This document shows, one piece after another, positions 62,519-64,000 of a stretch of 64,000 bases of DNA. The stretch comes from Microbacterium bovistercoris (GTDB taxonomy: Bacteria; Actinomycetota; Actinomycetes; Actinomycetales; Microbacteriaceae): NCBI RefSeq assembly GCF_003387575.1, contig NZ_QUAB01000048.1, positions 1 to 64,000 on the forward strand. The letters run 5' to 3'. Every line of letters begins with the position of its first letter. The first letter of the stretch is position 1. The notes beneath the pieces are model-generated. The model was given only the letters and a program-made list of their open reading frames with translations, did no database searches and was not told the DNA's origin. Position numbers and translations under genes: made by a program.

Positions 62519-63823
62519 ATGAGCCGTCCGAACGTCGTCGTCATCTATGCGGACGACCTGGGCTACGGCGACATCGGATGCTTCGGCTCCGACGACATCC
62601 GCACCCCGCACCTCGACCGGCTCGCCGCCCGCGGCGTCCGGATGACGGACTGGTACTCGAACTCGCCGGTGTGCTCGCCGTCGCGCGCGTCGCTGCTGAC
62701 CGGACGGCACCCGGTGCACGCGGGCGTGCAGGAGATCCTCGGCGGCAAGCGCGGCACCCCCGGCCTGCCCGAGCAGCCGACCCTGGCGTCGCGCCTGCGG
62801 GACGAGGGCTACCGGACCGGCATCTTCGGCAAGTGGCACCTCGGTGTGGGCGAGGGCTACCGCCCGATGGATCGCGGCTTCTCGCGGCACTTCGGGTTCC
62901 TCGCCGGCTGCGTGGACTACTACTCGCACATCTTCTACTGGGGTCAGGGCCTGAATCCCGTGCACGACCTCTGGGACGACGAGCGCGAGGTCTACGACAA
63001 CGGCCGCTACCTCACCGAGGTCATCGCTGAGAAGGCGGTCTCGTTCATCGCCGCTGCGGAGGGCGAGCCTTTCTTCTGTTACGTGCCGTTCAACGCGCCG
63101 CACTACCCGATGCACGCGCCGAAGGAGTACGTCGACCGGTTCCCGGAGCTGCCCGACGACCGCCGCATCATGGCGGCGATGATCTCGGCGATGGACGACG
63201 GAGTGGGCCGCATCCTCGATGCGCTCGACGCCGCGGGCGTCGCCGACGACACCATCGTGTTCTTCTCCTCGGACAACGGACCGTCGACCGAGAGCCGCAA
63301 CTGGCTGAACGGCGAGGAGATCTCGTACGAGGGAGGCTCCACCGGCGGACTGCGCGGCAACAAGGGTTCGCTGTTCGAGGGCGGCATCCGGGTGCCGGCG
63401 ATCATCTCGTGGCCGGCTGGGCTGCCGCAGGGCGTCTCGTTCACGGCGCCCTCGGCCATGATGGACGTGCTGCCGACCGTGCTCGAGGCGGCGGGGCTGC
63501 CCACGGCCGATGGCATCGACGGGCAGAGCGTTCTCGAGCCGCTGCGCGGAGCGGATGCCGCGGAGCGCACCCTGTTCTGGGAGTACGGCCCGCAGCTGGC
63601 CGCGCGGTGCGGCCGGTTCAAGCTGACGCTCGCGGCCCGCGAGCACCTCGGCGGCCCGTTCGACCCGGCATCCAGCTTCCTCGCCGACCTCGACGCCGAC
63701 CCTGCCGAGACGACCGACGTGTCGGTGCAGCATCCGGAGATGGCGGCGAGCCTGCGGGCCGAGCTGATGGCCTGGGCCGAGAGCTTCGACTGGGACCCGA
63801 CCCCCTGGCTGCCCGCCGCCTGA
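62519..63823 (+). CDS. Sulfatase, formylglycine type
   Basis: 434 aa, no signal peptide. The motif CSPSR at Cys52 needs formylglycine modification; metal and active-site segments are YADDLGYGDIG, GKWHLG and FFSSDNGPSTES. Substrate is unassigned; the arrangement resembles arylsulfatase A-like enzymes that act on galactose or GalNAc sulfates. The ATG at 62519 has a weak Shine-Dalgarno sequence and is 2 bp past the upstream stop, so translation is coupled. The last gene of the plus-strand operon. Confidence 0.92.
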   Translation: MSRPNVVVIYADDLGYGDIGCFGSDDIRTPHLDRLAARGVRMTDWYSNSPVCSPSRASLLTGRHPVHAGVQEILGGKRGTPGLPEQPTLASRLRDEGYRTGIFGKWHLGVGEGYRPMDRGFSRHFGFLAGCVDYYSHIFYWGQGLNPVHDLWDDEREVYDNGRYLTEVIAEKAVSFIAAAEGEPFFCYVPFNAPHYPMHAPKEYVDRFPELPDDRRIMAAMISAMDDGVGRILDALDAAGVADDTIVFFSSDNGPSTESRNWLNGEEISYEGGSTGGLRGNKGSLFEGGIRVPAIISWPAGLPQGVSFTAPSAMMDVLPTVLEAAGLPTADGIDGQSVLEPLRGADAAERTLFWEYGPQLAARCGRFKLTLAAREHLGGPFDPASSFLADLDADPAETTDVSVQHPEMAASLRAELMAWAESFDWDPTPWLPAA

Positions 63824-63835
63824 CGTCGACTGTCA

Positions 63836-63892
63836 GGTCGAATTGCGACCTGAACGAACGGATGCCGCGCACACCGGCACAAAGCGCGACCT
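63836..63892. repeat. Diverged member of the 20.8-kb intergenic repeat
   Basis: AGGTCGAATTGCGACCT, then GGATGCCGCGCACACCGG and CACAAAGCGCGACCTGG. Same order of blocks (GGATGCCG, CACACCGG, AA-x-GCGACC-x-GG) as the 41-bp tandem units at 20852. It lies between the sulfatase and the LacI gene. Confidence 0.55.
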
Positions 63893-63912
63893 GGCTGCGC
63901 GGGCGCCTCCGC

Positions 63913-64000
63913 TCAGGCGCGCGGGCGGGCCGTGCTCTCGCGCACAGTGAGCGTCGGCCGGGGGCCGGGGCGATCGCCGGGAGCATCCGGCGAGTCGAGC
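63913..64000 (-). CDS. LacI-family transcriptional regulator, C-terminal end (cut by window)
   Basis: Only the last 28 residues are inside: ...GPRPTLTVRESTARPRA then TGA at 63915-63913. The pattern 'P-x-L-x-V-R-x-S-T' is the usual C-terminal end of LacI/GalR regulators. The gene reads towards the sulfatase operon and likely controls this glycan locus. The rest is outside the window. Confidence 0.7.
   Translation of the reverse strand, partial: LDSPDAPGDRPGPRPTLTVRESTARPRA

Noticed and set aside
1-64000. tRNA or rRNA genes
   Set aside because: I looked through every intergenic gap on both strands for T-loop and anticodon-stem patterns and saw none.

Overview
The window is about 70% G+C, is densely packed with short operons, uses many GTG starts, and prefers GAC, GCC and CTC codons. 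Its gene set includes Tat-exported DyP peroxidase, HemQ/HemY heme synthesis, a YkoEDC-type vitamin transporter, WXG100-like proteins and LacI regulators. Together these point to an actinobacterium, most likely family Microbacteriaceae and probably Microbacterium or a close relative (inference from style and gene content, no search was run). I see no rRNA, tRNA, insertion sequence, prophage, integrase or CRISPR array, so this reads as ordinary chromosome with a few accessory modules.

Layout. 1-6.5 kb: rlmN, a KDPG aldolase, an L7/L12-like membrane protein, an ankyrin protein, a TauE/SafE permease, two short-chain dehydrogenases and an APH-like phosphotransferase. 6.6-9.7 kb (minus): a copper-handling operon (membrane protein, CopC, PCuAC lipoprotein, Tat-exported DyP peroxidase). 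9.8-12.8 kb (minus): a complete ECF transporter (S, A-A fusion, T) under a clear TPP riboswitch, hence a thiamine-precursor importer. 12.8-19.4 kb: a membrane-anchored D-Ala-D-Ala carboxypeptidase-like protein with a long disordered N-terminus, converging on a heterodimeric ABC exporter. 19.6-27.3 kb: two glycosyltransferases, a hydrolase, 3-hydroxyisobutyryl-CoA hydrolase, an ABC ATPase with a 600-residue acidic repetitive tail, and an unknown protein.

27.5-41.6 kb holds most of the heme pathway: hemL, hemB, hemD, hemC, hemQ, hemY and hemE on minus, and hemA on plus. HemQ together with HemY implies the coproporphyrin-dependent route; the ferrochelatase is not in the window. The cluster is interrupted twice: by a DUF3618/holin-like/YtxH-like envelope trio, and by a three-gene module of a WXG100-like protein, a calpain-type (C2) cysteine peptidase and a lipoprotein. 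A RIO-type kinase with a probable 20-codon leader peptide precedes hemA. 41.7-44 kb carries small genes: a coiled-coil membrane protein, Arr-like rifampin ADP-ribosyltransferase, a RibD-type reductase, an HhH DNA glycosylase-like protein and a DUF1801 protein.

44-51.8 kb is a catabolic operon: MFS importer, YtcJ-type amidohydrolase, AruI-like ThDP decarboxylase, agmatinase/guanidinobutyrase-family ureohydrolase and D-2-hydroxyacid dehydrogenase. A tandem-duplicated Lrp/AsnC regulator is divergent to it. The best guess is degradation of an arginine-derived guanidino compound through a 2-ketoarginine-like route. 51.8-64 kb is a glycan-use locus: GH29 fucosidase, a cytidylyltransferase, a secreted GH18 endoglycosidase, GH20 hexosaminidase, a sugar ABC importer, two formylglycine-type sulfatases, a GH5-like hydrolase, and the C-terminal end of a LacI regulator at the window edge. 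Together these suggest growth on a sulfated, GlcNAc- and fucose-containing glycan such as mucin or N-glycan.

The short intergenic gaps are rich in long perfect palindromes and dispersed repeats, and the hexamer GGATGC/GCATCC is visibly over-represented everywhere.
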